Assembly: GCA_030694465.1 (NCBI GenBank)
Contig: JAUXYJ010000034.1
Coordinates: 1 to 64,000, forward strand
Origin: Deltaproteobacteria bacterium
Lineage (GTDB): Bacteria > Myxococcota_A > Polyangia > Polyangiales > Ga0077539
Length of the DNA: 64,000 bases
Direction: 5' to 3'
Part shown: positions 43,628 to 52,646 of the stretch, in pieces
Layout of the letters: every line of letters begins with the position of its first letter
Numbering within the stretch: position 1 is the stretch's first letter
Notes under the pieces: model-generated
Databases searched by the model: none
The model's input: the letters and a program-made list of their open reading frames with translations, nothing else
Told to the model about the DNA's origin: nothing
Translations under genes and position numbers: made by a program

Positions 43628-44215
43628 GTGAGTGATGAGCCGAGCGACATTGTCTTAGGGATTGATCCGGGGACGCATCACTGCGGTTGGGGCTTGGTCG
43701 CGCGACGGGGCACGCGCTTTGTGCACATCGCGCATGGGGTCATCCATGCGGTGACCAAAGACCCATTGCCCGCGCGGTTGCGCACGGTCGCCGACGGAAT
43801 CCGAGAGGTCCTGCAGAGCTATCCCGTGGCCTCAGGCGCGATCGAGCAGGCGTTTGTCTACCTCGATCCCAAAGCCGCGCTCTTCATTGGCCACGCGCGC
43901 GGCGCGGTGATGGTCGAATGCGAACGCATCGGTGTGACCTTGGGCGAGTACGCCCCTACGGTGGTCAAGCGCTCGGTCGTCGGAACCGGAAAAGCTGACA
44001 AAACCCAGGTCAATTCGATGATCCGCGTGCTCCTCGGCCTCGCCCAAGCGCCGCCCTTAGACGCGAGCGACGCCCTCGCCGTGGCGATCTGTCACGCCAG
44101 CGCGATGGCCTACGCGACGCAGGTCCAAGCCGCCCAGAGCAAGGCCCTCGCCGTCTCTGTTCGTGCGCCTGCAACGGTGGCCATCAAGCGCGCATCGAAA
44201 CCCCGAAGGAGCTAA
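43628..44215 (+). CDS. ruvC: Holliday junction resolvase RuvC
   Basis: The 195-residue protein matches RuvC: LGIDPGTHHCGWG with catalytic D13, E73 in GAIEQAFVYLDPKAAL, and DASDALAVAICHA with D145 and D148. It is longer than the roughly 173-residue Escherichia coli enzyme by a C-terminal Ala/Lys-rich tail. RuvC is a dimeric Mg-dependent nuclease that cleaves four-way junctions made by RuvAB during recombinational repair. The start is GTG 43628; no strong ribosome-binding site is seen. ruvA and ruvB are not in the window. The tail overlaps the open frame of the next gene, whose real start is at 44220. Confidence 0.95.
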   Translation: MSDEPSDIVLGIDPGTHHCGWGLVARRGTRFVHIAHGVIHAVTKDPLPARLRTVADGIREVLQSYPVASGAIEQAFVYLDPKAALFIGHARGAVMVECERIGVTLGEYAPTVVKRSVVGTGKADKTQVNSMIRVLLGLAQAPPLDASDALAVAICHASAMAYATQVQAAQSKALAVSVRAPATVAIKRASKPRRS

Positions 44216-44219
44216 CACC

Positions 44220-45989
44220 TTGACGCCTCGCCGTGTGCACCTCTCGTTGTGCCTATTGTGCTCGCTCGCTCACTGTTCGCCTGCAAATTCGCCGGCATCC
44301 GACGCGAGTACACAAGACACATCGCCCTCGCTCGACGTGATCTCTGAGCCCTCAGACGACGTCGCGATGCCGCCCTCGGATGCGAGCGAGGCGCTGCCCA
44401 ACGTGACCGTCGCGCAAGGCCCCACCGCCCGCGCCGTAGAGCCCGGTGTGATCCGCGAGGTCTTCACGATCGCGGTCCCCGCGCCCCCGCCCAACCGCGC
44501 AGTGGGGCGCACGGAGACGCCGACCCCTGCGAGCCTCAATCGCGTGCAGATCTTGCGCTATCGGGCTGCAAATTTGCCCACAGATCCACGCGTTGCAGTG
44601 CGCGGTGTCGTGGTCGCGGTGCCTGGTTTTTTGGGTGGAGCGGGCTCGTTTGATGGCCTCGCACGCGCGCTGGTCAAGCGCGCAGTCACCGACGCAAACC
44701 CCGTCGAGGTCTGGGCCCTGGATCGACGCAGCAACCTCCTCGAAGACCTCCGAGGCATGGACGCGGCCGACGCGATGGGCGACCCAGAGCTCGCGCGAAG
44801 ATACTATGTCAATCGCGCGATCACGGTGAATGGCCAGCGATTTGAGGGCTATTTGTCACCGACGAGCCCATCTCTCGCGTACATGAGCGAGTGGGGCCTG
44901 CCCTCGCTGATCGAAGACCTCCGCGCGGTCATCGCGACCATCCCTTCGAGTCGAGAGCGCGTCGTGCTGCTCGGTCACTCGCTCGGCGCGTCCATCGTCG
45001 AGGCCTATGCGTCCTGGGAATTCGCAGACCGAACCCGTGGCTATGACTCCATCGCGGCCCTCTCGTTGGTCGATGGCGTCGCGAGCGGCGCGTCGGTCAC
45101 CGAGACCGAGTACCTCGAGGGCGGCGCCATGGGCGGCTTTGGGCCCTCGCAAGGGGTGACCGCGCTGCGCAGCAATGGGCCGTATTTCGTGGCACTTCCG
45201 CTGTTGGGCGTGCAGGCCGTCGCGGTCGCCGAGATCACCGCGCGGCGCGCACTGAGCGCCCCTGACGCAGTGGTCCCGGACAACCGACGCGACGAGCTCT
45301 TGCGCACACTGTTGAGCCTGGACTCGGTGCCACCGATGACCAACGCAGCGGCCTTTGGCTTCGCGTTTGACACGGACTCGTGCGCGCTGAGCTTTGCGGC
45401 CATGAGTGTGGGCTCTCCCGTAGGGCCCACACGCCGAGTGGCGAGCATTTTGGGCCCGATGATCACGGTCCCCGCGAGCGGCACCGAGCGCTACCTCTGG
45501 ACCGACGCGACCGCGAGCACGCCGCGTGAATTTACGCCCGTAGCCAACGCCGCGCACGGATGGGCCGCGAGCCCGACAAACTTCGCTGAGTGGTATTTTC
45601 CGTCTCGACTGTCGCTCGATGTGAGCGCGCTCGGAGACCTACGATTGCAGCCCTCGTCCTGGGCGTGGCGCGAGGGACTGCGCGCGCAGCACAGCGCCGC
45701 GATCGATGTCCCCGTGCTCGCCGTGGGCACCGCGTTGGTCAGCGACCCTGCGCGCTTTGCGCAAGCCCGCGCGCGACTCAGCGCGCCCCTCGGCGCCACG
45801 CGCCCCAACGCGGGCACCCCACGCTCGGACGACCGCGCGTTTAGGGTCGTGATGATCCCGTCCATGAGCCACATCGATCCCATCATGGCGCCAGACACCC
45901 GCGACCCCGAAAACCCCGTCCCCGCTGCGGTATTGTCACTCCTCACGCAGAGCGTCTCTGGGGGCACCGTAGCCCTCCCCGCGCGCTGA
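44220..45989 (+). CDS. Secreted alpha/beta-hydrolase-like protein
   Basis: A TTG start at 44220 with a strong AAGGAG ribosome-binding site (44205-44210) is preferred; the frame is open further upstream through ruvC. The 589-residue protein has a hydrophobic signal ending in a poor lipobox (LCSLAHC) followed by a Ser/Asp-rich linker. The core has GVVVAVPGFLGG (oxyanion-type), a nucleophile elbow GHSLGAS at 252-257, and a late MSHIDPI stretch where a catalytic His could lie. It is most likely an exported lipase/esterase-like enzyme; substrate unknown. It follows ruvC by only four bases but is functionally unrelated. Confidence 0.75.
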   Translation: MTPRRVHLSLCLLCSLAHCSPANSPASDASTQDTSPSLDVISEPSDDVAMPPSDASEALPNVTVAQGPTARAVEPGVIREVFTIAVPAPPPNRAVGRTETPTPASLNRVQILRYRAANLPTDPRVAVRGVVVAVPGFLGGAGSFDGLARALVKRAVTDANPVEVWALDRRSNLLEDLRGMDAADAMGDPELARRYYVNRAITVNGQRFEGYLSPTSPSLAYMSEWGLPSLIEDLRAVIATIPSSRERVVLLGHSLGASIVEAYASWEFADRTRGYDSIAALSLVDGVASGASVTETEYLEGGAMGGFGPSQGVTALRSNGPYFVALPLLGVQAVAVAEITARRALSAPDAVVPDNRRDELLRTLLSLDSVPPMTNAAAFGFAFDTDSCALSFAAMSVGSPVGPTRRVASILGPMITVPASGTERYLWTDATASTPREFTPVANAAHGWAASPTNFAEWYFPSRLSLDVSALGDLRLQPSSWAWREGLRAQHSAAIDVPVLAVGTALVSDPARFAQARARLSAPLGATRPNAGTPRSDDRAFRVVMIPSMSHIDPIMAPDTRDPENPVPAAVLSLLTQSVSGGTVALPAR

Positions 45990-46036
45990 ACATTGTTCGC
46001 AACAGGGCCACCGAGAGCGATACCCTCGCCCTCACT

Positions 46037-48427
46037 GTGCAAGCCCTGTCTCGCGTTCGCCCGCTCCTCGCGTTCACCCTCTGCGCGACGTTTGTCCTGC
46101 CAAATTGCCGCCCGCGCACGGACCCCACGCAGTTCGCGACCGTGACTCGCCCGCGCCGCGCCCTGCGATTGTTTACCGATTCGGACACGGTGCTGGGCGC
46201 ATCTGCGGGCTCGGTCGAGCTCTACGTCGCGACCCTGCGCGGCGTCGTGCGCTATCCCCTCTCGGGCCAGGGCGAAGCGCGACGCAACACAGTCTCGGAC
46301 GGATTGCCCGATGACCGTGTGTACGCTGTCGCGGTCTCGCCCGAGGGGATCCCGTTTGCGGCCACCGCCAACGGCGTCGCGCGGCTCATCGGCGACCGCT
46401 GGGAGCGCACCAACGGGCCCCAGCCCGATGTGGGCCGTGTGACCGCGATGGTGGCCCTCGCGCGAGGGACGCTCATGCTCGGTGGCTCGCACGGGCTCGC
46501 CGAGTTTCGCGATGGCGCGTGGGCTTACATCACGACACAGCACCAGATCACGTGCCTCGCGCTCGATGGCGAGAAGGTCTTGGTGGGCACGGCGCAGTCG
46601 GGCCTGATGGTGCTCGAGCGCGATCACTTGTCCGGCGAGGGGCACACGCCGAGCACTGGGTTTCCGGCCCCGATGGTCCGCTCGGTTGTGCCTGTCGGTG
46701 ACGGAAAACTCTGGGCCCTCACCCAAGACGTCGGCGGCGCGCGCTTGGCCTACTGGGATGGCCAACGGTGGTTCGCGTACACGCACGCGCGCTTGCGCAA
46801 CACGTGGCTCGCCCTCGTACCCTCGCGCGACGGCCGCGGAGTCTCGCTCGTTTTGCAGGGCCGCTGGTTTGACCTCCTCGCGCGGCAGGGCCAAGACGAA
46901 GGCAGTCTCGCGCTGGTCTCGGCCGCGGCTCCGACCGCTGCCCAGAGGCTCACGCTGCGCGCCTCGCCAGTGCCTCCTGGGACCATCCCTGGGACCAGCG
47001 CGGGGATCCCCGGCGTGGCTCCCCCCAGCCCCCCTGCAGGGGCCCCTGGGGCCTCTGGGCGATCGGGCGGCGCAGACATGAGCTTCACCGCGGACGAGGC
47101 CACGAGCACCGCAGGCGCGGGGCGTGTGCGCGCGATTGATCTCCCGCCGCCGTCGACGCCCATCGAGGCCCCTACGACTCCGCCGGTCGCAGAGAACGGC
47201 GAGCGAATTCAGAGCCCGTTCTTCTCGCTCGCGACCGCGAATGTGCCCATGCCCGACGACGCCGTGGGGCTCTTTGTCGACAGCGGAAAAGTCTACGCAG
47301 CGCGTGAAGGCAAGGGCCTCGTGCGAGTGTCCGGCGGCGAGAGCGTGACCTACGCCCTGCGAGATCTCACGCAGTGGCCGCGCGGATTGCAGTGCGCGAG
47401 CGACGGCCAAGGCCGAACGTGGTTCTTGGGACCCGACAACGTGATGCTCGGGTATGACGGCCGACGATGGACGCGCAAGGCGTTTCGCGAGCTGCTGAGC
47501 CTCGACGAAGAGAGCCCACAAGAGAGCGCCGCCCTCGCCGAGAGCGTGCCCTTGGCGCTCTACGCACAGGGCGCTGTGAGCGCCGCGGTCGCTCGGGTAG
47601 GGACGGACAAACTCGTGGTATTTCGCTGGGCAGATGGCGCGTTTCAGCCCGTCGCGACGCGGCGAATTCGCATCGCTCGGGGCGCGACCCTGGACGCGAG
47701 CTTTATGGGCGTTGACCCACAGAGCCGGTTTTGGGTAGGGCTCTCGGTGGGCCCGAGCGGCAGCGCCCGCGTCCGTGGCGCGGTGCTCATCGACGGAAAC
47801 CTCCCGCGTGTCACCGAGTTTCACAGCCAAGCGCGCCCACGACGCGCGAGCGCCAACGCCACGAGCCCGGACAACCTCGCGAGCATCGCGTTTGACCAAG
47901 CCGGGAGCGCGTGGTTTTCGGGGGTCGAGGGGGCGGTCCAGATCACGGCGACCGAGCCACGGCGCGCGGCCACGGTGCGAGTCTTTCGCGAGCCCCAGGG
48001 TGTCCGCGGAGACCTAGTCAACGACATCGTCCGTGGCCCCCGAGGCTATCTGTACGTCTCTACACCCGAGGGATTTGGCGCGTGGGATGGGCGCACGTGG
48101 GACTTCGCGGTCACTGGCGCGCGCACGTTGTTTCCGGCGGTCGCGATGGCCGGAGACAACAGCGCGGTCTACGGCGTGAGCCCTCGCGGCGCGTGGATCT
48201 TCGACGACACGGGCGGCCGGAGGCTCGAGGACGTCGAGCGCGGAGGCGCAGGGCCCTTGCGCGATGTCATGGTCGACCCGCAGGGCCGCGTGTGGTTCTT
48301 GGGCGACCAGGGGCTGTTGCAGTTTGACCCGAGCGCCCAGAGCGCGAGCAGCGCGACCGACGGGAGTGACGGGACTGGCGGGACTGGTGGGACTGGCGGC
48401 GAGACCGAGAGCGCACTCACAAACTGA
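46037..48427 (+). CDS. Large lipoprotein with beta-propeller repeats
   Basis: The 796-residue protein (GTG start) carries a lipoprotein signal with VLPNC. The main part repeats short units of the type GVxRLxGDRWE, GGxHGLAEFRDGAW, VLVGTAQSGLMVL and PEGFGAWDGRTWDF, which recall the two-component-regulator propeller/YVTN-type blades, probably forming one or two seven-bladed beta-propellers. A Pro/Thr/Gly-rich linker of about 80 residues separates the two halves, and the C-terminus is Gly/Thr-rich. No catalytic motif is visible. It may be a surface binding or scaffold protein. Confidence 0.78.
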   Translation: MQALSRVRPLLAFTLCATFVLPNCRPRTDPTQFATVTRPRRALRLFTDSDTVLGASAGSVELYVATLRGVVRYPLSGQGEARRNTVSDGLPDDRVYAVAVSPEGIPFAATANGVARLIGDRWERTNGPQPDVGRVTAMVALARGTLMLGGSHGLAEFRDGAWAYITTQHQITCLALDGEKVLVGTAQSGLMVLERDHLSGEGHTPSTGFPAPMVRSVVPVGDGKLWALTQDVGGARLAYWDGQRWFAYTHARLRNTWLALVPSRDGRGVSLVLQGRWFDLLARQGQDEGSLALVSAAAPTAAQRLTLRASPVPPGTIPGTSAGIPGVAPPSPPAGAPGASGRSGGADMSFTADEATSTAGAGRVRAIDLPPPSTPIEAPTTPPVAENGERIQSPFFSLATANVPMPDDAVGLFVDSGKVYAAREGKGLVRVSGGESVTYALRDLTQWPRGLQCASDGQGRTWFLGPDNVMLGYDGRRWTRKAFRELLSLDEESPQESAALAESVPLALYAQGAVSAAVARVGTDKLVVFRWADGAFQPVATRRIRIARGATLDASFMGVDPQSRFWVGLSVGPSGSARVRGAVLIDGNLPRVTEFHSQARPRRASANATSPDNLASIAFDQAGSAWFSGVEGAVQITATEPRRAATVRVFREPQGVRGDLVNDIVRGPRGYLYVSTPEGFGAWDGRTWDFAVTGARTLFPAVAMAGDNSAVYGVSPRGAWIFDDTGGRRLEDVERGGAGPLRDVMVDPQGRVWFLGDQGLLQFDPSAQSASSATDGSDGTGGTGGTGGETESALTN

Positions 48428-48633
48428 GCAACGGTTAACCCGTTCGTCCGGGCGCCCGAGCACCCCAGCCGTGAGCTTTGCGGCGTGAGGATTGAATGGC
48501 GCAATCCGGAGGATCATCGCAGATGATAGAGTCATCTGTTGGAGACTCAGGTCTAGGCCCCTGGGACCCGGCCCTCCTCACGACACTTCGATAAGCCCGC
48601 GGTCATTGCGAACTGGATCTCAGGTATTGATTG
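48428..48633 (+). other. Hairpin-rich leader before the low-GC membrane gene
   Basis: Four stems lie in about 110 bases: AACGG/CCGTT (48430-48444), the palindrome CGGGCGCCCG (48449-48458), GGATTG/CAATCC (48489-48507) and CAGATGA/TCATCTG (48520-48538, followed by TT). The first two lie directly after the stop of the propeller gene and may terminate it; the rest could be an attenuator or RNA-based regulator of the gene that begins at 48634. Confidence 0.4.
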
Positions 48634-49974
48634 ATGAACGATTTTATCATGTCCGCGATCGCTTTGTTCGCAATGAGTTCGCTGGGCTTGTTGGCAACCA
48701 ATTCGCTTCCTAAGAACGAGCAGTTGCTTCCTCGACTAAGCCTGCTAGCGCACATGCTCACTGCGCCCGCGCTGCTCGCGATCATGGACTACATTTTCGT
48801 AGCAAGTGATGTGCACTATTACTTCAGAACCGGAGAAACACTCACAAAGCTCATGCGAAGTGACCCGCTTCGCTGGATCCCCGAGACTTTCAAATTCATG
48901 CTCCAGCTGCCTAACGGACTCGAGGTCTATTTTCCAGAACAGTTTAGCGGCGCTTACGCTACGACGAGCATGGCCGCCGCAGTATCATTCGTGATGCTGC
49001 TGCTCAACGATGCGCAGTACGCATCCTTTATCTTTATGGCAGGACTCGCTTACTTAGCCAAACTGGCTTCTTACCGGGGTGTACGGCTGGCATTGCCCAA
49101 CATGAATCCTAGCCGGGTCGCGATCGCGATGATGCTCGTGCCTTCGGTGGTCTTTTGGTCATCAGGAATCGTAAAAGAGAGCTTCGCGTTGATCGGCCTG
49201 GGGATTCTTATGCTGTGGATCTCGAGGGCCACGAAAACGTCGCTATGGACGAGCCCGCATTTGCTCCTCACAGGAGTCGTCCTGCTCGCATTGATTAAGC
49301 CTTATCTTCTTTTTCCTTTCATACTGTCTGCAGGAACTTGGATTGGTTTAGTCAAGCTAAAGGGATCGAACTTGGCCGTCAAACCCATCGTAATCATCGC
49401 TGTGATTGTCTTGTTTTTTAGTGCGCTCGCTGGCCTCAGCGTCGCTTTTCCGGAGTTTTCCCTATCCAAGTTCGGTGAGTCCACATCACACATGCAGCAG
49501 GCAGGAGCCACGACCGACGGCGGATCGAACTACAATCTTGGCAATGCCGAGGCAACGTCGTTGTCGGGACAGTTAGCGTTCGCCCCCATCGCTCTAACTA
49601 CAGTGCTCGTACGGCCATTCTTCTTCGAAATTCGAAATTTCTCGATGGGCATTGCTTCGATTGAGTCGACGATCTTGCTTTACTTACTCATCCAACTATT
49701 TCGCAAGAACACGGTCAAGCAGGTCTTTCGGGCGATTCGCAGTTCGCCGCCTCTGGCCTACTGTTTAGTGTACACGCTCGTCGCAGGGCTAGCCATCGGG
49801 CTCGCAACATCGAACTTCGGAACCCTCTCTCGCTATCGCATTCCAATGATGCCGTACTATACTCTGTTAGTCCTTGTGCTGACAGACAAGAGGAGCGGCG
49901 TCACGGCGCTGCGTCGAGCCGAGGCAGCAACACCCAGCGTGAGCGATTTGAAGGTCTTCTCAAAGCCCTCATGA
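48634..49974 (+). CDS. Polytopic membrane protein, polysaccharide-polymerase-like, probably transferred
   Basis: The protein has 446 residues from ATG 48634. It is highly hydrophobic with about ten membrane spans and a loop (about residues 275-305) that carries polar and aromatic residues. The pattern is that of O-antigen/exopolysaccharide polymerase or EpsG-like membrane proteins, but no defining motif is seen. Its base composition is clearly more AT-rich and its third codon positions less biased than the flanking genes, so horizontal transfer is likely. It is not flanked by other sugar genes here. It may act in cell-surface glycan assembly. Confidence 0.6.
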   Translation: MNDFIMSAIALFAMSSLGLLATNSLPKNEQLLPRLSLLAHMLTAPALLAIMDYIFVASDVHYYFRTGETLTKLMRSDPLRWIPETFKFMLQLPNGLEVYFPEQFSGAYATTSMAAAVSFVMLLLNDAQYASFIFMAGLAYLAKLASYRGVRLALPNMNPSRVAIAMMLVPSVVFWSSGIVKESFALIGLGILMLWISRATKTSLWTSPHLLLTGVVLLALIKPYLLFPFILSAGTWIGLVKLKGSNLAVKPIVIIAVIVLFFSALAGLSVAFPEFSLSKFGESTSHMQQAGATTDGGSNYNLGNAEATSLSGQLAFAPIALTTVLVRPFFFEIRNFSMGIASIESTILLYLLIQLFRKNTVKQVFRAIRSSPPLAYCLVYTLVAGLAIGLATSNFGTLSRYRIPMMPYYTLLVLVLTDKRSGVTALRRAEAATPSVSDLKVFSKPS

Positions 49975-50413
49975 AGCACAGCGCTAGCGCATCAGGTTTC
50001 GAGCATGCGTCCACGAGTCATCTGAGTCGGAGTTTGGTGCTCGCGCGGATCCTTCAGCGCTCCGCACTCTTGCTCGAATGACTCACGGATACCTACTCGA
50101 AACGCGCTGGCGCTCTCGAGTCTTATTGGTCGGTTCAAGCCCGAGCCATTTAAAGGGTGCCCTCGAAGCACTCATGAAGAGCGCTTCTTGGCCTTGGATT
50201 CGGCGAGGACTCTGTGCGTAGAGATGTGCGTTTTTCGTGAGAATCGAGCCTTCTCCGTACTCGGCTTGTCGGGACTTGAATTCGCCTTGCGGGCGGTGCC
50301 CAGCGTAAACAGCGCGGCGTACCTCGCGAGCGTCGTGACTCACGGTGGCCTCCAGAAAATCTTCTGCTGCGTGCGCGACGCCTTGGGCCTGGCGTAGGCT
50401 GCGCGGCAAGCCG
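49975..50413. other. Intergenic region of about 440 bases
   Basis: No gene is convincing: short frames on both strands have compositions of shadow ORFs. A palindrome GCGCTAGCGC is at 49981-49990. The base composition changes from the low-GC gene on its left to the high-GC acyltransferase gene on its right, so the junction of a transferred segment may lie here. No direct repeats long enough to be attachment sites are seen. Confidence 0.5.
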
Positions 50414-51382
50414 ATGTTGCAGCTGTTGCACGAGACAAACCCGATTTGCACGCCGGCTTGGAGCCTCGCGGGGCGGACTTTTACCGACGCGATGTTTTGG
50501 CTCCCGCCGCGGACGCGGGTCGAAATCCACGGCGTCGAGCACCTCCCGCGTGGACCGGCGATTTTCTGCCCCAATCACACGCACAAGTTCGACTTCTTGC
50601 CGCTGCGCGCTGCGCTGTTGCACCGGGATATGCAGCTCATGACCTGGATCAAAGCGCGGGACTACAAGCACCCCGCGATGCGATGGATTCTTGGCAAGGG
50701 AGGCAACGTCCCGCTCGCGTCGCGTGGCTACCTGATCGCCAGCGATTTTGCAGCCGTGCACCGCCGCAAACCCACCGACGACGAGTACCGCGCGCTGCGC
50801 ACGCACGTAGACGACGGCGCCCCGCTCGAGCGAATCGACCCGGTGATTGAGCGGTCGTTGCGCACAGCGCGGCCCATCGCGGGTGTGTCCGTGGACTTCG
50901 CGCAGGGCTACCGCGGCGCGATCCGCGAGGCCTATCGCGTGCTCATGGCCGAGAGCCTGCGATTGGCGCGGCGTGGGCGAGACCTCGGGCGACACCAGCA
51001 CGTGTACCCGCAAGGTGCGACGTCGAAGCAGCTCACGCCAGGGCACATCGGCGCGGTGCAGGCGGCGCTGGCCCTGGATATCCCGCTCATCCCCGTCGGC
51101 ATGAGCGGCTGTCGGGAGGTCTTTGTTGGGCGCGATCACCCGCTGACCCGTGGGGGGCGCGTGGTCCTTCGGTTTGGAGCCGCGATGGAAGTCCCGAAAT
51201 CATGTGTTTCGGCTGCGTTTGAGCCGTTTAATCCGGACGACGAGGACGCGCACAAAGACGCGCTCCAAGCGCAGACCGATGCGCTGATGGCGCGCGTGAA
51301 TGCGCTCTGCGAGCCCGCCTATCGTTGGGCCGACGATCTGCGAAGCGATGGCAAGCAGGGCGTCGCGCGGTTTTACACATGA
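50414..51382 (+). CDS. 1-acyl-glycerol-3-phosphate acyltransferase (PlsC)-like protein
   Basis: The protein has 322 residues from ATG 50414. It has the acyltransferase HX4D box HTHKFD at 55-60 and a second motif YPQGATS near 198-204, corresponding to the FPEGTRS region of PlsC but altered. No obvious transmembrane helix. It probably transfers an acyl chain to a lysophospholipid-type acceptor at the cytoplasmic face of the membrane. Seventeen bases separate it from the DegT-type gene that follows, so the two are likely one unit, pointing to a modified lipid. Confidence 0.78.
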   Translation: MLQLLHETNPICTPAWSLAGRTFTDAMFWLPPRTRVEIHGVEHLPRGPAIFCPNHTHKFDFLPLRAALLHRDMQLMTWIKARDYKHPAMRWILGKGGNVPLASRGYLIASDFAAVHRRKPTDDEYRALRTHVDDGAPLERIDPVIERSLRTARPIAGVSVDFAQGYRGAIREAYRVLMAESLRLARRGRDLGRHQHVYPQGATSKQLTPGHIGAVQAALALDIPLIPVGMSGCREVFVGRDHPLTRGGRVVLRFGAAMEVPKSCVSAAFEPFNPDDEDAHKDALQAQTDALMARVNALCEPAYRWADDLRSDGKQGVARFYT

Positions 51383-51399
51383 GCGAGCGTTGATCCTCT

Positions 51400-52620
51400 G
51401 TGCCACTGTACCCGCGACATCACATCGACATCGCGATCGATGACCTTGGCGCCGCGCTCGTCTCGTGCGCGCGCGACCTGCGCTCGGAGGCCGAGGCCGA
51501 GAGGCTCGAGTCCTTCGTGGCGCCCGACGGCGAAGTGCTCGCGATGCACTCGGTGCGCTCGGGGTTTGACCTGTTGCTCACGGCCCTCGCGCTGCCCCCG
51601 GGGAGCGAGGTCTTGCTGTCGGCGCTGACCATCCCGGACATGCCCAGGATTGTGCGGGCGCACGGGCTCGTCGCGGTGCCGGTCGATGTGGACGCAGCCA
51701 CACTTTCGCCGACCGAAGCAGCGCTCGAACAGGCGTGGTCGCCGCAGGCAAAAGTCTTGGTCGTCGCGCAGCTTTTTGGAGGCCGTGCGTCCCTGGACGC
51801 TGCCCGCGCGTTCGCGCTTCGGCGCGGACTGCTCTTCGTCGACGACGACGCGCAGGGCTACACAGGGCCGAGCTGCCTCGCTCCCCGCGACGCCGACGTC
51901 GTCTTTCACAGCTTCGGAACGATCAAGACGGCGACGTGTCTCGGCGGCGCGCTCGTTCGTGTCCGCGACGCAACACTACGCGCGGACATGCGCGCCGAGC
52001 ACGCGCGCTGGCCGGTGCATCCCACCGCGACGTACGCAAAGAAGCTCGCGCTCTACACAACGCTGCTCGTGCCGCGAGAGCCACACGCGTACACGCTCTT
52101 TGCCGCGTGCGCCGAGCGCTTCGGCGGCGGGCTGGACTCTGTCGTGATGTCCATGACAAAGGGGTTTCCGTCGGCGGATCTGCGGGGATTTTTGCAGAGT
52201 ATTCGGAGACGCCCGTGCGGGCCACTGCTCGCACTGCTGCGGCGACGGATCGCGTCGTTTGACCCACACCGTCTGCAGCGACGCGCCGAGGCCGGCGAGC
52301 GTCTGTTGCGCGCGCTCGCTCACGACGTCGAGGTCCTGGGAGGTGCACAGCGCGCGCGTACGCACTGGCTCTTCGCGGTGCTGCTCGCGAAGCCCGACGC
52401 GCCGATCGCGATACTTCGGCGCGCGGGCTTCGACGCCGCCCGCGGGGCGACGAGCATCGCTGCGGTCCCCGCGCCCGACGAGCGGCCGCAGTTAGTCCCT
52501 GCGCAAGCGCTCGCTGCCATGGAGCGCGTGCTCTTTGTCCCCGTATACCCTGAAATTTCACAGGCGGATCGCGATCGTCTCGCTGCCTCTCTCGTGGCTG
52601 TCTCTCGCGCACCGCGGTGA
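51400..52620 (+). CDS. DegT/DnrJ/EryC1-type PLP-dependent enzyme
   Basis: The 406-residue protein (GTG start) has the fold-type I layout of sugar aminotransferases: SVRSGFDLLLTALALPPGSE (cofactor phosphate region), VDDDAQ with D149 as the PLP-pyridine partner and SFGTIKTATCLGG, where K176 is the likely Schiff-base Lys. The C-terminal half is atypical and Arg-rich. It is similar to DegT members acting on nucleotide sugars or amino sugars, but the substrate is uncertain. It follows the acyltransferase gene and is convergent with the metzincin gene. Confidence 0.75.
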   Translation: MPLYPRHHIDIAIDDLGAALVSCARDLRSEAEAERLESFVAPDGEVLAMHSVRSGFDLLLTALALPPGSEVLLSALTIPDMPRIVRAHGLVAVPVDVDAATLSPTEAALEQAWSPQAKVLVVAQLFGGRASLDAARAFALRRGLLFVDDDAQGYTGPSCLAPRDADVVFHSFGTIKTATCLGGALVRVRDATLRADMRAEHARWPVHPTATYAKKLALYTTLLVPREPHAYTLFAACAERFGGGLDSVVMSMTKGFPSADLRGFLQSIRRRPCGPLLALLRRRIASFDPHRLQRRAEAGERLLRALAHDVEVLGGAQRARTHWLFAVLLAKPDAPIAILRRAGFDAARGATSIAAVPAPDERPQLVPAQALAAMERVLFVPVYPEISQADRDRLAASLVAVSRAPR

Positions 52621-52646
52621 GCGCGAGACATCCGTGCTGTTGCGGC

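Noticed and set aside
45491..47899. 802-codon minus-strand frame
   Set aside because: It is opposite the hydrolase and propeller genes and its Arg/His/Ala composition is that of an antisense shadow; no motif is visible.
49975..50413. Short frames in the gap between the low-GC membrane gene and the acyltransferase
   Set aside because: Composition resembles background and no ribosome-binding sites or motifs support them.
50150..51139. Minus-strand frame overlapping the acyltransferase gene
   Set aside because: The plus-strand gene shows clear acyltransferase motifs, so this frame is antisense to it.
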